Positions 8,659 to 17,405 of a stretch of DNA of 49,134 nt are shown in pieces. Origin of the DNA: RGIG8775 sp045587785 (GTDB lineage Bacteria > Bacillota > Clostridia > Oscillospirales > CAG-272); NCBI GenBank assembly GCA_045587785.1, contig JAZNDA010000053.1:1-49134 (forward strand). The letters run 5' to 3'. The stretch's first letter is position 1; the number at the start of each line of letters is the position of its first letter. The notes beneath the pieces were generated by a model. The model saw nothing but the letters and a program-made list of their open reading frames with translations. It was not told the DNA's origin and did no database searches. The translations under genes and the position numbers were made by a program.

Positions 8659-10761
8659 TCAAATGCTGAACAGCATTTCGCCGTAAGTGGGGAAGGGCCA
8701 GTGCTCGGTGTCGGTCAAGGTCTCCATTTCGTCCACCGCCATGCGCAGCTTTTGCATGAGCGGAATAACTGTGTCGCGGTACAGCTCGGCTCTCTTTTCA
8801 TGATCCGCTTCGCGTGCCGCCTTGGTCTCTGCCGCTTTCAGATCGTTCGTTATGCGGTAGGCGTTGCGATTGAGCGCACTAAGCCTGTCGGCAAGAGATC
8901 TTTCCACAGCACTTGCCGTTTCGGCAAAGCCTGCCTGCGCTTTTGCCACGATACCGTCGGCAAGCTCCTTGGTGTATCGGTTGACGGCGGGGATGATGTC
9001 ATGGGTTGCCATATCTATCATGGTGAGTGCTTCGATGTTGATGATCTTGGCGTAATTTTCAAAAAGGATCTCGCGGCGGGATGACATCTCGATCTCGTTC
9101 ATGACACCTTGGCTCCTAAACAGTGCCACGTTTTCGGGTGAGGTAAAGCATTTGTAAGCGGAAACCGAGTCTTTAAGATTGGGAAGTCCGCGTTCTGCCG
9201 CCTCTTTTTCCCACTCGGCGGAATAGCCGTTGCCGCGGAAAATAATACGCTTGTGAGCGGTAAAGGTCTCCTTGATGATGGCGGCGACCTCTTTGTCAAA
9301 GCTTGTCTGGGGGGCAAGATTTTCCAGTCTGTCGGCAAAGCCACCAAGCTCCTCAGCAACAGCGGTGTTGAGCACAATGTTGGGGAGTGCTATATTTTGC
9401 GACGAACCGAGCATGCGGAACTCAAACTTGTTTCCCGTAAAAGCAAAGGGAGAGGTACGGTTGCGGTCGGTGGTATCCTTACGGAACACGGGAACGGTGG
9501 GAACGCCGAGGTCCATCATGCCTGCGCGGTTAGATTTGTAATTTGTGCCCTTGACGATCGAATCGATCACTGCCTCAAGCTCCTCGCCAAGGAACATGGA
9601 AACGATGGCGGGCGGTGCCTCATCCGCGCCAAGTCGGTGGTCGTTGCCTGCATAGGCGACCGAAATTCTCATCAGCGGCGCATATTCGTCCACCGCCTTG
9701 ACTACAGCGGCGAGGAAGAGCAGGAACTGCGCGTTCTCCTCGGGCGTTTTTCCAGGGTCAAGAAGGTTTTTGCCCGTATCGGTGGAGATCGACCAGTTGT
9801 TGTGCTTGCCCGAGCCGTTGATGCCCTCAAAGGGCTTTTCGTGAAGCAGACATTTTAGACCGTTTTGCTGTGCCACAAGCTTCATGAATTCCATGGTGAG
9901 AAGATTCTGGTCAACGGCAAGATTGGTGGTGGTAAAGATGGGAGCCAGCTCATGCTGAGCGGGTGCGGCTTCGTTGTGCTTGGTCTTGGCGTTGATACCC
10001 AGCTTCCAGAGCTCGGTATCCAGCTCGCACATGAATTTGCTGATTCTCGGCTTTAGGGGACCGAAATAATGATCCTCAAGCTCCTGTCCCTTGGGGGCGG
10101 ATGCGCCGAACAGCGTTCTGCCGCAGTAAAGAAGGTCGCGACGCTTGTCATACATGCCCTTATCGATCAAAAAGTATTCTTGCTCCGCGCCAACGGTGGT
10201 GTTGACACGCTTTGCCGTTGTATCGCCGAACAGACGGACGATACGGAGTGCCTGCTTGCCGATGGCATCCATCGAGCGGAGCAGGGGAGTTTTGGTGTCC
10301 AGTGCCTCGCCCGTATAGGAGCAATACGCGGTGGGAATATACAGCGTTTTGTCCTTGACAAAAGCGTAGGATGCGGGATCCCACGCGGTATAACCGCGCG
10401 CCTCAAAGGTGGCTCTGAGACCGCCCGAGGGGAAGGAAGAAGCATCCGATTCGCCCTTGATCAGCTCTTTGCCGGAAAATTCCATGACGATCTTACTGCC
10501 GCCCACGGGGGAGATAAAGGCATCGTGCTTTTCGGCAGTTACGCCCGTCAGAGGCTGGAACCAGTGGGTGTAGTGTGTCGCACCTTTTTCAATTGCCCAG
10601 TCCTTCATGGCGGTTGCCACTACGTTTGCGATCGAGGGATCTATGGTTTTTCCTTCGGCAATGGTTTTGATAAGAGATTTATAAACGTCATGGGGAAGCT
10701 TTTCGCGCATGGCATCGTCCCCAAAAACCATACATCCGAAAAATTCGGGTACACTTTTCAT
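8659..10761 (-). CDS. glnN: Glutamine synthetase type III
   Basis: A 700-residue GSIII enzyme that makes glutamine from glutamate, ammonia and ATP. It is much longer than GSI (~450), as expected for the GlnN class of Bacteroidetes, Clostridia and cyanobacteria. Hallmarks are KHNEAAPAQHE (the ammonia/ATP site signature specific to this class), the catalytic loop GSGKHNNWS, and the N-terminal VPEFFGCMVFGD typical of GSIII. The start is ATG at 10761, with AAAGGA just upstream, under a perfect sigma-A promoter at 10797-10825. cysK follows 30 bases later on the same strand. I see no glutamine riboswitch or other leader in the short 5' region. Confidence 0.96.
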   Translation of the reverse strand: MKSVPEFFGCMVFGDDAMREKLPHDVYKSLIKTIAEGKTIDPSIANVVATAMKDWAIEKGATHYTHWFQPLTGVTAEKHDAFISPVGGSKIVMEFSGKELIKGESDASSFPSGGLRATFEARGYTAWDPASYAFVKDKTLYIPTAYCSYTGEALDTKTPLLRSMDAIGKQALRIVRLFGDTTAKRVNTTVGAEQEYFLIDKGMYDKRRDLLYCGRTLFGASAPKGQELEDHYFGPLKPRISKFMCELDTELWKLGINAKTKHNEAAPAQHELAPIFTTTNLAVDQNLLTMEFMKLVAQQNGLKCLLHEKPFEGINGSGKHNNWSISTDTGKNLLDPGKTPEENAQFLLFLAAVVKAVDEYAPLMRISVAYAGNDHRLGADEAPPAIVSMFLGEELEAVIDSIVKGTNYKSNRAGMMDLGVPTVPVFRKDTTDRNRTSPFAFTGNKFEFRMLGSSQNIALPNIVLNTAVAEELGGFADRLENLAPQTSFDKEVAAIIKETFTAHKRIIFRGNGYSAEWEKEAAERGLPNLKDSVSAYKCFTSPENVALFRSQGVMNEIEMSSRREILFENYAKIINIEALTMIDMATHDIIPAVNRYTKELADGIVAKAQAGFAETASAVERSLADRLSALNRNAYRITNDLKAAETKAAREADHEKRAELYRDTVIPLMQKLRMAVDEMETLTDTEHWPFPTYGEMLFSI

Positions 10762-10796
10762 CGGAATATTCCTTTCAAGAAATAATAATTCATTTT

Positions 10797-10825
10797 ATTA
10801 TACTACTTTTTTCGAGGTTTGTCAA
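10797..10825 (-). promoter_or_regulatory. Sigma-A promoter of glnN-cysK
   Basis: On the minus strand TTGACA (complement of 10820-10825) and TATAAT (complement of 10797-10802) are separated by exactly 17 bases. The -35 box lies inside the 3' end of the upstream glycosyltransferase gene. Confidence 0.88.
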
Positions 10826-12890
10826 TGGTTTTTGCTTGGGAAGCCGCCCGATCCAGCAAACCGAGTGCGATCTCGGCGTCTTTTTGGGCAAGTGCTTGCA
10901 GATGAGCCTGCTTCATACGGAAATGTGCCGAGATCTCACGGCGTGTTGTGGGCAGAGAGAGTCCTGCGTATGCCATGCTTGTGAAGGCGGTGATCTTGGG
11001 GTCATCCGAAATGCCGAGCATAGGAGCGCCCATGTCAAACGCTAAGATCAAGGCGTGCAGGCGTGCGGAGACCACCAACGTGGCGTGACGGATGAGGGAA
11101 AATACGGCTTTTTGCGAACTGTCGCGGACAAGGGTCACCTGCTTGCCTTGTTTTTCAAGAAGGGATGCCAGCTTCTCTGTGGCTGTCGTGTCGCTTTGTA
11201 CGTCCATAACGGCAAGAACGATGGGCAGATCCTCTCTCTTTAAAAATGAAAGCATGGGGGCAAGCTGACGGTCTCTGACAAACGCAAGGATATATTTTTG
11301 GCAGGTTGCTCCTTTCAAACGGTAAGCGGCAACGGGGTCGGCAGACAAAAAAAGACGCTTATGGTGTACCGTTTTTTTTAGAAGCCGATAGGAAACGGGA
11401 TCGCGTGCCGTTATAACATCGACTTTTTTAAGAGCGTGACAGCAAAGCCGCCATGGCAGCTTGCCGTAGATAGGACCCAGCCCTGAGGCGTACAGCATGC
11501 ACGGGGTGCCGAAAAAGTGTGCGATCTCAAGGAGAAAAAGATAATAAAGCAGAGAGCGGTTGCTGGTCTTGTTTTGGAGCAAGGACCCGCCGCCAAGGAT
11601 AAAAACGCCCGTATGACGTATGGCGTGTATACACCGAATAAGATCAAAACGCCGCACGGCGGAAAGGGAAGGATGCGGCACGTCGCTCCGAGTGAGCACC
11701 GAAATGCGCGGCGGAGTATGAGAGCCTTGCGCCTTGTTCAGACGGTCAACAATGGCACATAATGTCAGCTCATCCCCAAGGTTGCCGTAGCCGTAATAGC
11801 CGCCCAGTAAAACGTCGCTTGTGCGTGTTGCCGCGGCATCGGCTATGGCGGCGCGGTAAACGTTAAGTGTTTGCCGCGCCATTTGCTCGGCGGTGTGATA
11901 TTTTCTGACCTGCGCCATGCCGTCCGCAGCCGCCTTGCGAGCCAGATCGGGGTCATGATAAAGACGGCAAATATCAAAATACAATCTCTTGGCAGTTGGT
12001 CTGCTTTGACCGCGTGCGCAAAAATTTCCTCTTTCGGCTTCCTTCATCACGCCCTTTTCGCAAATACCCAAATAGCCCTCGTTTCCGCTGAGAATGACGG
12101 GCACACCGCAGCTCATGGCCTCCAGTGCCGCGCGTGAGACACCAACGAACAGATCACAGTTTTGCAGATAGGGGAGAACGTTCTGCTTTTGACCGATCGC
12201 TCTGACCGCCAAATAACCGCACGCTCTGTTGGCAAGCGCGGCAAGGCGACGTATCTTGCACAGGTCACTGCCGCCGCCGATCACAGTGATGCAAAGTCCT
12301 CCGATCTTTTTCGAAAGTCTCGGCGCCAAATGACAGAGCAACTCTGCCGTTAAAGAACAATCGGCATCAAGACGGCTTATGGTAACGATGTGAAAATTGT
12401 TTATTCTGTCTCGTTTGGGACAAAAACGAACGATATCGATGCCGTTAGGGATGATAACAATATTTTCCTTTGGTACATCAAACCGCTTTGTCAGATGCTC
12501 GGCTATATCGTGGCTGACGGCAATATTACGTCTTGGGAAAAACGTGAGAGCCTTTTTTGCGGCATTGGTGGAAAAGTGCGCGTGCGCGGTAAATACAAGC
12601 GGAAAATGGAACAGGGGATGAAGGATCTGACAAATAAACAGACTTTGTCTGGTGTGAGCATGCACCACATGCGGTTTGACCCTTCGTATAACATCGGCAA
12701 GGGTATGAAGCGGTATTCTTCCGTAGCGCACCGTGCGGATGCCCATGGCAGAGAGCTCTTTAGCGATCTGTCCGCCGTAAGACAAAACTGTGACAGAATG
12801 TCCCAAATGAGACAAAAAGCGCGAAAGCTCAAAAATGTGAGTTTCCGCGCCGCCGCTGTTCATATGGTCAGCTAACAGTAATATTTTCAT
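10803..12890 (-). CDS. Fusion of GT4 glycosyltransferase and CsaB-like polysaccharide pyruvyl transferase
   Basis: A 695-residue protein with two enzyme domains. Residues 1-350 are a family 4 glycosyltransferase of the GT-B fold (N-terminal LLADHMNSGGAETHIFELSR, linker IPNGID at 148-153, donor-site E-x7-E region around SRAALEAMSCGVPV at 252-265). Residues ~359-695 are a polysaccharide pyruvyl transferase like CsaB (LLGGYYGYGNLGDELTL at 361-377, then ILGGGSLLQN). CsaB adds ketal pyruvate to the secondary cell-wall polymer that anchors SLH-domain proteins. The fused enzyme would add a sugar and its pyruvate in one chain. It overlaps the stop of the SLOG gene by four bases (ATGA), so the pair is co-translated. 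No SLH protein gene is in the window, and the polymer is inferred. Confidence 0.88.
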   Translation of the reverse strand: MKILLLADHMNSGGAETHIFELSRFLSHLGHSVTVLSYGGQIAKELSAMGIRTVRYGRIPLHTLADVIRRVKPHVVHAHTRQSLFICQILHPLFHFPLVFTAHAHFSTNAAKKALTFFPRRNIAVSHDIAEHLTKRFDVPKENIVIIPNGIDIVRFCPKRDRINNFHIVTISRLDADCSLTAELLCHLAPRLSKKIGGLCITVIGGGSDLCKIRRLAALANRACGYLAVRAIGQKQNVLPYLQNCDLFVGVSRAALEAMSCGVPVILSGNEGYLGICEKGVMKEAERGNFCARGQSRPTAKRLYFDICRLYHDPDLARKAAADGMAQVRKYHTAEQMARQTLNVYRAAIADAAATRTSDVLLGGYYGYGNLGDELTLCAIVDRLNKAQGSHTPPRISVLTRSDVPHPSLSAVRRFDLIRCIHAIRHTGVFILGGGSLLQNKTSNRSLLYYLFLLEIAHFFGTPCMLYASGLGPIYGKLPWRLCCHALKKVDVITARDPVSYRLLKKTVHHKRLFLSADPVAAYRLKGATCQKYILAFVRDRQLAPMLSFLKREDLPIVLAVMDVQSDTTATEKLASLLEKQGKQVTLVRDSSQKAVFSLIRHATLVVSARLHALILAFDMGAPMLGISDDPKITAFTSMAYAGLSLPTTRREISAHFRMKQAHLQALAQKDAEIALGLLDRAASQAKTIDKPRKK

Positions 12891-13393
12891 GTGTTATCCT
12901 CAGTATTTGAATTTGGCGAGAGATAATCGGCAAGGTTGATGATATGTACTCCCTTTTTCTCGGCATAAGCACAGGTATATGCCGTGCCGCCGCGCTCACG
13001 TTTGCAAAAGGCGATGCAAACGTCACTGCCGTCCACCAGACGCCGATTCCGTTCGTGCATACATCCGCGTGTGAAGGTATCCGTTACGTATTCGATACTG
13101 TCCGCGCGCATAAGAATATCCTTGTACCTTGCCTTTTGTGCGCTGTTCCATCCCGCATCCTGCTCGCGGCAGGGAAGTATAAGCTCAAGGCGGATATTTC
13201 TGCCGTCCTCTTTTTTTTGAAGGACCGCCTCGGCGGCGAGTGTGTCAAAGCCAAGGGCACCGCCTGCTCTGAAAACAGTATACCCCACATTTATCATATT
13301 ATCCAACAGAACACCTAAAATATAGCAAAGCTTGTCCCCGTTTTCGGAAATAGCCCGATGTCCCGTGAAGCAACAGATTTTTGGTTCTTGCAT
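12887..13393 (-). CDS. SLOG-domain protein (DUF1273/YpsA-like)
   Basis: A 168-residue single-domain protein of the SLOG superfamily, which has a Rossmann-like nucleotide-binding fold. It has CCFTGHRAI near the N-terminus, the phosphate-binding FRAGGALGFDTLAAE motif, and the C-terminal GGTAYTCAYAEKKGV stretch. YpsA relatives affect cell division in some Bacillota, but their ligand is not established. Start ATG 13393 is preceded by AAAGGAGG. Its stop overlaps the start of the GT4-CsaB gene. It is divergent from spoIIE. Confidence 0.8.
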   Translation of the reverse strand: MQEPKICCFTGHRAISENGDKLCYILGVLLDNMINVGYTVFRAGGALGFDTLAAEAVLQKKEDGRNIRLELILPCREQDAGWNSAQKARYKDILMRADSIEYVTDTFTRGCMHERNRRLVDGSDVCIAFCKRERGGTAYTCAYAEKKGVHIINLADYLSPNSNTEDNT

Positions 13394-13593
13394 GGGAGCC
13401 TCCTTTTTTCGTTATGTCTTATTTTATCACGAAAGGGAGTTTTTGGGAAGAGATTTTTCGAAAATCGTATGATTTTTTTTGACCCTTTTCGCCCGCGGTC
13501 GTCATATTTTGGCAGTGTGTACGCTTTGTTTTGGCTGGTTTCGCTCCGAACCGTTTCGAAATGATAAGGTGCGGCAAAAAAGGACGGCGTATT

Positions 13594-13628
13594 TTCGACA
13601 AAAAACGAAGGTGCTCAGGATGTATAAT
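13594..13628 (+). promoter_or_regulatory. Spo0A-type promoter of spoIIE
   Basis: TTCGACA at 13594-13600 is the exact complement of the Spo0A box TGTCGAA. It lies 22 bases before TATAAT (13623-13628), in place of a recognisable -35 box. A second, 6/7 match (TGTCGTA) lies at 13631-13637. In Bacillus subtilis, spoIIE is transcribed by sigma-A with Spo0A~P bound at the -35 region, and this layout matches. Confidence 0.72.
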
Positions 13629-13658
13629 CATGTCGTAAAACAAAAAAGGAGTGTGCAT

Positions 13659-15821
13659 ATGGACAACCGTTTTTTCTCGCGCCCAAGTAGGGAAAGTCTG
13701 TTTCAAAAAAACGGGCATATCGGAGGGGTATTACGTATGAACGAAAAAATGCAACGTATGGGCAGTCAATATATCATCCGCGGCGTAGGATGGATGATAT
13801 TTGCCTTGGTTCTCGGCATATGCCGTCTGCCGTTTTCAGTATATCCGCTGGGGCTTGCGGTGCTTTGTGCCTCAGATACGTATTTACTTTTTGTTTTGGT
13901 CGGGCTTTTTTCGGCGGCATTTTTCGTCCCGATCCCGTTTGCTATGTATTTCGGCACAGCACTTGTTACCTTAGCGGTTCGGGTGATCACAAGGCTTTTT
14001 GTGGATATTCCCGTTCGCTCGCATGAGGGAATAGGCTTTCGGGATATTTTGGAGCATATTCGCGGCAGACTGTTTTGCGAAAGCCTGTATCTTAGAATGA
14101 CCTCATCCTGCGTGGCATCCTTTATGTTAAGTCTGTATGCCATTATCGCGGGCGGCTTTCGGTATTACGATGTGTTTGGCGCGTTTTTTTCCATGATCTA
14201 TGCTTCGTTTACCACTTTTTTCTGTTGCTCTTTTTCGGGGGACATGCCCTTTGATAAGGTATGGGTGGGGAGGATTCGGAGTGCCGCCAAGATCGTTTTG
14301 GCTTGCTTGCTTTGCCTTTCTTTTGGGCAGATCGACACGTTGGGCTTTTCGGTGGGAATGGCGGCGGCATTTGCGGCGTCCTTGATCATTTGCCGCAAAG
14401 ACGGTATGATCATGGGGATGCTGGTCTCTCTTGTATGCGGACTTGTTACGGGTGTTACGTATTTTCCGCTGTTTCCCGCGGCGGCGATCATCGCTTTTTG
14501 CCTGTTTGATTTTTCACCGTACGTCGCAGCGGCGGTGTCTTGCATGGTTGGCATTGTCACAGGCGTAATGGTTGGCGGACGGGACAGATTACTTTTTGTG
14601 TTTTTGCCTCTTGTGATCGGTATGGCGGTATACTGCATATATGAAAAGCTGTTTTCGGACGGCGCATTCAGTGCTTTTGGATATCGCGGCACTGCCGCTG
14701 TCAACTGTGAACAGCTGAGGACAGAGGGCATAAACGCGGCGATGAAAAAGGATATACAGACGCTTGGCAGGACCCTTAAGCAGCTCTCCGAAAGTATTAT
14801 AAAGCTTGCTGACGGCGGCGAACAAGCCGAGCTGTCGATGAAACGTCAAGCTGAGATATTTGCCGCGGATTACGGCATGTTTTCCGTTATGCTTGAGGGT
14901 GTGGAGAGATATGCCGCAAAGCTTTACAGGGAGGACTCCAAAAAGACCGTTGCTGTTCGGGATAAGCTCAGAGAGCTTGGGTTTGAGGCGGAGCAGGTCA
15001 GCGTGTGCGGCGAAGAACAAATAAAGCTGTACATATCGGGGCTTTTTCCTCCGCCCGATCACAAACGGCTCTTGTATTTGCAAAAACAGCTTGGTAAAAC
15101 ACTTGATCTGCGTTTGACACTGCCGATACTGACCATAGAAAGAGAAAAATGCTTTATCTATGCCGAGCGCGAGGCGTGCTTTGAGGCGGACTCGGGGACG
15201 GTGAGCCTTGCGAAGGACGGTGTTTCGGGAGATCTTGTGAAATTTTTTGACCATGCCGAGCGTCAAAGGTCTTACGTGCTTTTATGCGACGGTATGGGAA
15301 GCGGCGAGGAAGCGGCGTTGACCGCGGGTATCAGCGCGGAATTTCTTGAGAAGCTTTTGTGCGCGGGTGTGGAGAGTGAATGTGCGCTCCAGGCGCTCAA
15401 CAGCTTTCTCACGCTTGGAAGAAACGGCGGGGAGGCAGAGAGCACCAGTGCCTTGGATCTGCTTTGCTTTGACGGATTCACGGGGCGCGCGAGCTTTCTT
15501 AAAAGCGGTGCCGCGCCAACCTACGTCAAGCGCGGCGGTAACATATTTAAGCTGACGGGTGCCAGCCTGCCTTTGGGGATCCTTGGCAAAGTGGACGTCA
15601 AGCAGATCGACTTCAATACACGGGACGGCGATCTGATCGTGCAGGTCAGCGACGGCGTGACGGGCGGCGAGGCAGAGTGTCTGTGGCTTTTGGAATATCT
15701 GACTCAAAGTGTGGATGAGTCGCCTACACAGATGGCGTCATATATCAAAGAAAATGCGCTGAAAAACGGAAGTACTGACGATATTTCGGTAGCGGTGACA
15801 AAAATTTCGCAGAAAAATTAA
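13659..15821 (+). CDS. spoIIE: Stage II sporulation protein E, membrane-bound PP2C phosphatase
   Basis: SpoIIE dephosphorylates the anti-anti-sigma factor SpoIIAA and so activates sigma-F in the forespore; it also acts at the asymmetric septum with FtsZ. The protein has about ten membrane helices in its first ~330 residues, a central regulatory region, and a C-terminal PP2C domain with metal-binding LLCDGMGSGEEA and VSDGVTGG. Length is 720 residues from ATG 13659 (AAAAGGAG at 13644-13651). A second good start is ATG 13737 with GGAGGGG at 13722-13728 (694 residues). The choice changes only a short cytoplasmic N-terminus. It is preceded by a Spo0A-box promoter. No terminator separates it from the T-box region, but that leader has its own promoter. 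Confidence 0.95.
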   Translation: MDNRFFSRPSRESLFQKNGHIGGVLRMNEKMQRMGSQYIIRGVGWMIFALVLGICRLPFSVYPLGLAVLCASDTYLLFVLVGLFSAAFFVPIPFAMYFGTALVTLAVRVITRLFVDIPVRSHEGIGFRDILEHIRGRLFCESLYLRMTSSCVASFMLSLYAIIAGGFRYYDVFGAFFSMIYASFTTFFCCSFSGDMPFDKVWVGRIRSAAKIVLACLLCLSFGQIDTLGFSVGMAAAFAASLIICRKDGMIMGMLVSLVCGLVTGVTYFPLFPAAAIIAFCLFDFSPYVAAAVSCMVGIVTGVMVGGRDRLLFVFLPLVIGMAVYCIYEKLFSDGAFSAFGYRGTAAVNCEQLRTEGINAAMKKDIQTLGRTLKQLSESIIKLADGGEQAELSMKRQAEIFAADYGMFSVMLEGVERYAAKLYREDSKKTVAVRDKLRELGFEAEQVSVCGEEQIKLYISGLFPPPDHKRLLYLQKQLGKTLDLRLTLPILTIEREKCFIYAEREACFEADSGTVSLAKDGVSGDLVKFFDHAERQRSYVLLCDGMGSGEEAALTAGISAEFLEKLLCAGVESECALQALNSFLTLGRNGGEAESTSALDLLCFDGFTGRASFLKSGAAPTYVKRGGNIFKLTGASLPLGILGKVDVKQIDFNTRDGDLIVQVSDGVTGGEAECLWLLEYLTQSVDESPTQMASYIKENALKNGSTDDISVAVTKISQKN

Positions 15822-15829
15822 AAAAGGAC

Positions 15830-15857
15830 TTTACAAATAGCGAAAATGTGGTATAAT
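15830..15857 (+). promoter_or_regulatory. Promoter of the cysE-cysS T-box transcript
   Basis: TTTACA at 15830-15835 and TATAAT at 15852-15857, 16 bases apart, with an extended -10 (TGGTATAAT). It sits just after the spoIIE stop and ahead of the T-box leader. Confidence 0.82.
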
Positions 15858-15863
15858 GTTATA

Positions 15864-16170
15864 GAAATAACAGCCGATGAACGGGAGAAAACGGAACAGC
15901 CCCATTTCAGAGAGCCGCGGCAGGTGAGAGCGCGGTATGGGAAACCGCCATGTGCACCCGTGAGGCTCTGCCGTGAGCGTTTGTAAGCGGCAGACGCGTG
16001 ACTGCGTTATCGGTCTTTGAGGGATAGTAGGACGTTACAGGTCGAGCTACGGCAAAAGACGCAAAAATTTGTCGCGTAGGGCTTATGAGTTCGATTTTGC
16101 TACGGCTATCCGAAACGGAGTGGAACCGCGTACTTTACGCCTCTGTGCCAATGGCACAGAGGCGTTTTTT
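15864..16170 (+). promoter_or_regulatory. T-box leader, cysteine specifier
   Basis: A full-length tRNA-sensing T-box leader of about 300 bases. Stem I contains the conserved CAGAGAGCCG / GGTGAGAG elements. The specifier position reads TGC followed by A (15953-15956), a Cys codon. The T-box sequence GGAGTGGAACCGCG is at 16117-16130. The competing terminator is a perfect 12-bp stem (16138-16149 and 16153-16164) followed by six T. Uncharged tRNA-Cys should stabilise the antiterminator and turn on cysE and the genes beyond. The region 15822-16182 holds nothing else. The open frame that runs through it into cysE is leader RNA, not protein. Confidence 0.94.
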
Positions 16171-16182
16171 GAAGGAGAAAAA

Positions 16183-16941
16183 ATGAAAAAAATAAAGCTA
16201 AGCACTGTATCTCCGCTTTTTGAGTATTTGCTTGACAGTCTGTCATGGCTTCTGGGAACACTTTGCGGCTGTGCAAAATCGATCAAAGAAGAAATTCTTG
16301 CCGACGTGGAGGCGGTGAAAAGCCGTGACCCTGCGGCAAAAAACGGCGTGGAGATCGTGCTTTTGTATTCGGGCGTTCACGCACTCTTAGCTTATCGCGT
16401 CTCGCATAAGCTGTATCTTGGAAAGCACTATTTTTCGGCGCGCTTTGTCAGCCAGCTTACCCGATTTTTAACAGGTATTGAGATCCATCCCGGAGCTACC
16501 ATCGGCAAAGGTCTTTTTATTGACCACGGTATGGGTGTGGTGATCGGTGAAACGGCGGAGATCGGCGATAACTGTACCATTTATCAGGGCGTTACGCTTG
16601 GCGGTACGGGTAAGGAAGTGGGAAAACGTCATCCTACGCTGGGCAACAACGTCATGGTGGGTTCGGGCGCTAAGGTGCTGGGACCTGTCAACATCGGCTC
16701 GGATTCCAAGGTGGCGGCAGGTGCCGTGGTGCTTGACGATATTCCCGAGCAAAGTACCGCCGTGGGTATCCCCGCAAGGGTGGTGCGAAGAAAGGGCACG
16801 AAGCCCAACAATCTTGACCAGATCCACATCCCCGACCCCGTGTCGCAGGAGCTGTGTAAGCTGGAGCAAAAGATCAAGCATCTGGAAGCGGAGCTTGCGG
16901 TTCTGAAGGAAACCCGTCCCGAGGATACCGCGCACCACTAA
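16183..16941 (+). CDS. cysE: Serine O-acetyltransferase
   Basis: A 252-residue enzyme that acetylates L-serine with acetyl-CoA, the first step of cysteine synthesis. It has the left-handed beta-helix of hexapeptide repeats (GIEIHPGATIGKGLFIDHG onward), the active-site His in FIDHGMGVVIGETAEIG, and the GGTGKEVGKRHPTLGN loop. A short coiled coil follows (ELCKLEQKIKHLEAELAVLKE region). The C-terminus ends in AHH rather than the Ile that docks into CysK in many bacteria, so a classical CysE-CysK complex is less likely. Start ATG 16183 follows GAAGGAG at 16171-16177, right after the T-box terminator. A longer open frame from 16069 lies within the leader and is rejected. Confidence 0.95.
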   Translation: MKKIKLSTVSPLFEYLLDSLSWLLGTLCGCAKSIKEEILADVEAVKSRDPAAKNGVEIVLLYSGVHALLAYRVSHKLYLGKHYFSARFVSQLTRFLTGIEIHPGATIGKGLFIDHGMGVVIGETAEIGDNCTIYQGVTLGGTGKEVGKRHPTLGNNVMVGSGAKVLGPVNIGSDSKVAAGAVVLDDIPEQSTAVGIPARVVRRKGTKPNNLDQIHIPDPVSQELCKLEQKIKHLEAELAVLKETRPEDTAHH

Positions 16942-16980
16942 ATTTATATAAGAATTTGTGCATTGACGAAAGGGGAAGCT

Positions 16981-17364
16981 ATGGGGTGGTTGCTTGAAAA
17001 TTGGTATGTCATAGTAGGGATGTTATTGGTCCTTTGCATACCCACGTATTTTATCATGGTTTTCATCCTGTTCAGGCGCGAGAGAAACCATTCCATGGCG
17101 CGTCTTGAAGAGTGTACCGAGACGGATGACGGACCGCCGCTTCGTGAGATTCACGGACGCGTTGTGGAGAAGCATTGCTACTCGGATGTGGCAGGAACAA
17201 AACATGTTCGCGCTTATACCTGCTTTTACTTTTTGTTTCTGACGGATGACGGAGAGACGGTTCGCTATGAGATCGATGAGGAGACCTACCTTGCCATTGA
17301 AGAAAAGGCAGAGGGGACGGTGGGCATCGTTGGTGACCGTTTTTACGGCTTTTGCCCCGATTGA
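16981..17364 (+). CDS. Small membrane protein, DUF2500-like
   Basis: A 127-residue protein with one N-terminal membrane helix (~residues 9-31), a charged linker and a C-terminal beta-rich domain ending EGTVGIVGDRFYGFCPD. This ending resembles the GDRGxLxxQGTRFxGF end of DUF2500 proteins. The start at ATG 16981 is preceded by AAGGGGA. A TTG 18 bases upstream is possible but has no ribosome site. It lies between cysE and cysS, under the same Cys T-box. Its role is unknown, and operon position alone does not make it a cysteine gene. Confidence 0.65.
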   Translation: MGWLLENWYVIVGMLLVLCIPTYFIMVFILFRRERNHSMARLEECTETDDGPPLREIHGRVVEKHCYSDVAGTKHVRAYTCFYFLFLTDDGETVRYEIDEETYLAIEEKAEGTVGIVGDRFYGFCPD

Positions 17365-17405
17365 TACTGTTCACGATTTCAAAATGATTTTGGAAAGGAT
17401 ACATT

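Noticed and set aside
16069..16182. In-frame N-terminal extension of cysE.
   Set aside because: It overlaps the T-box motif and terminator; ATG 16183 has the ribosome site.
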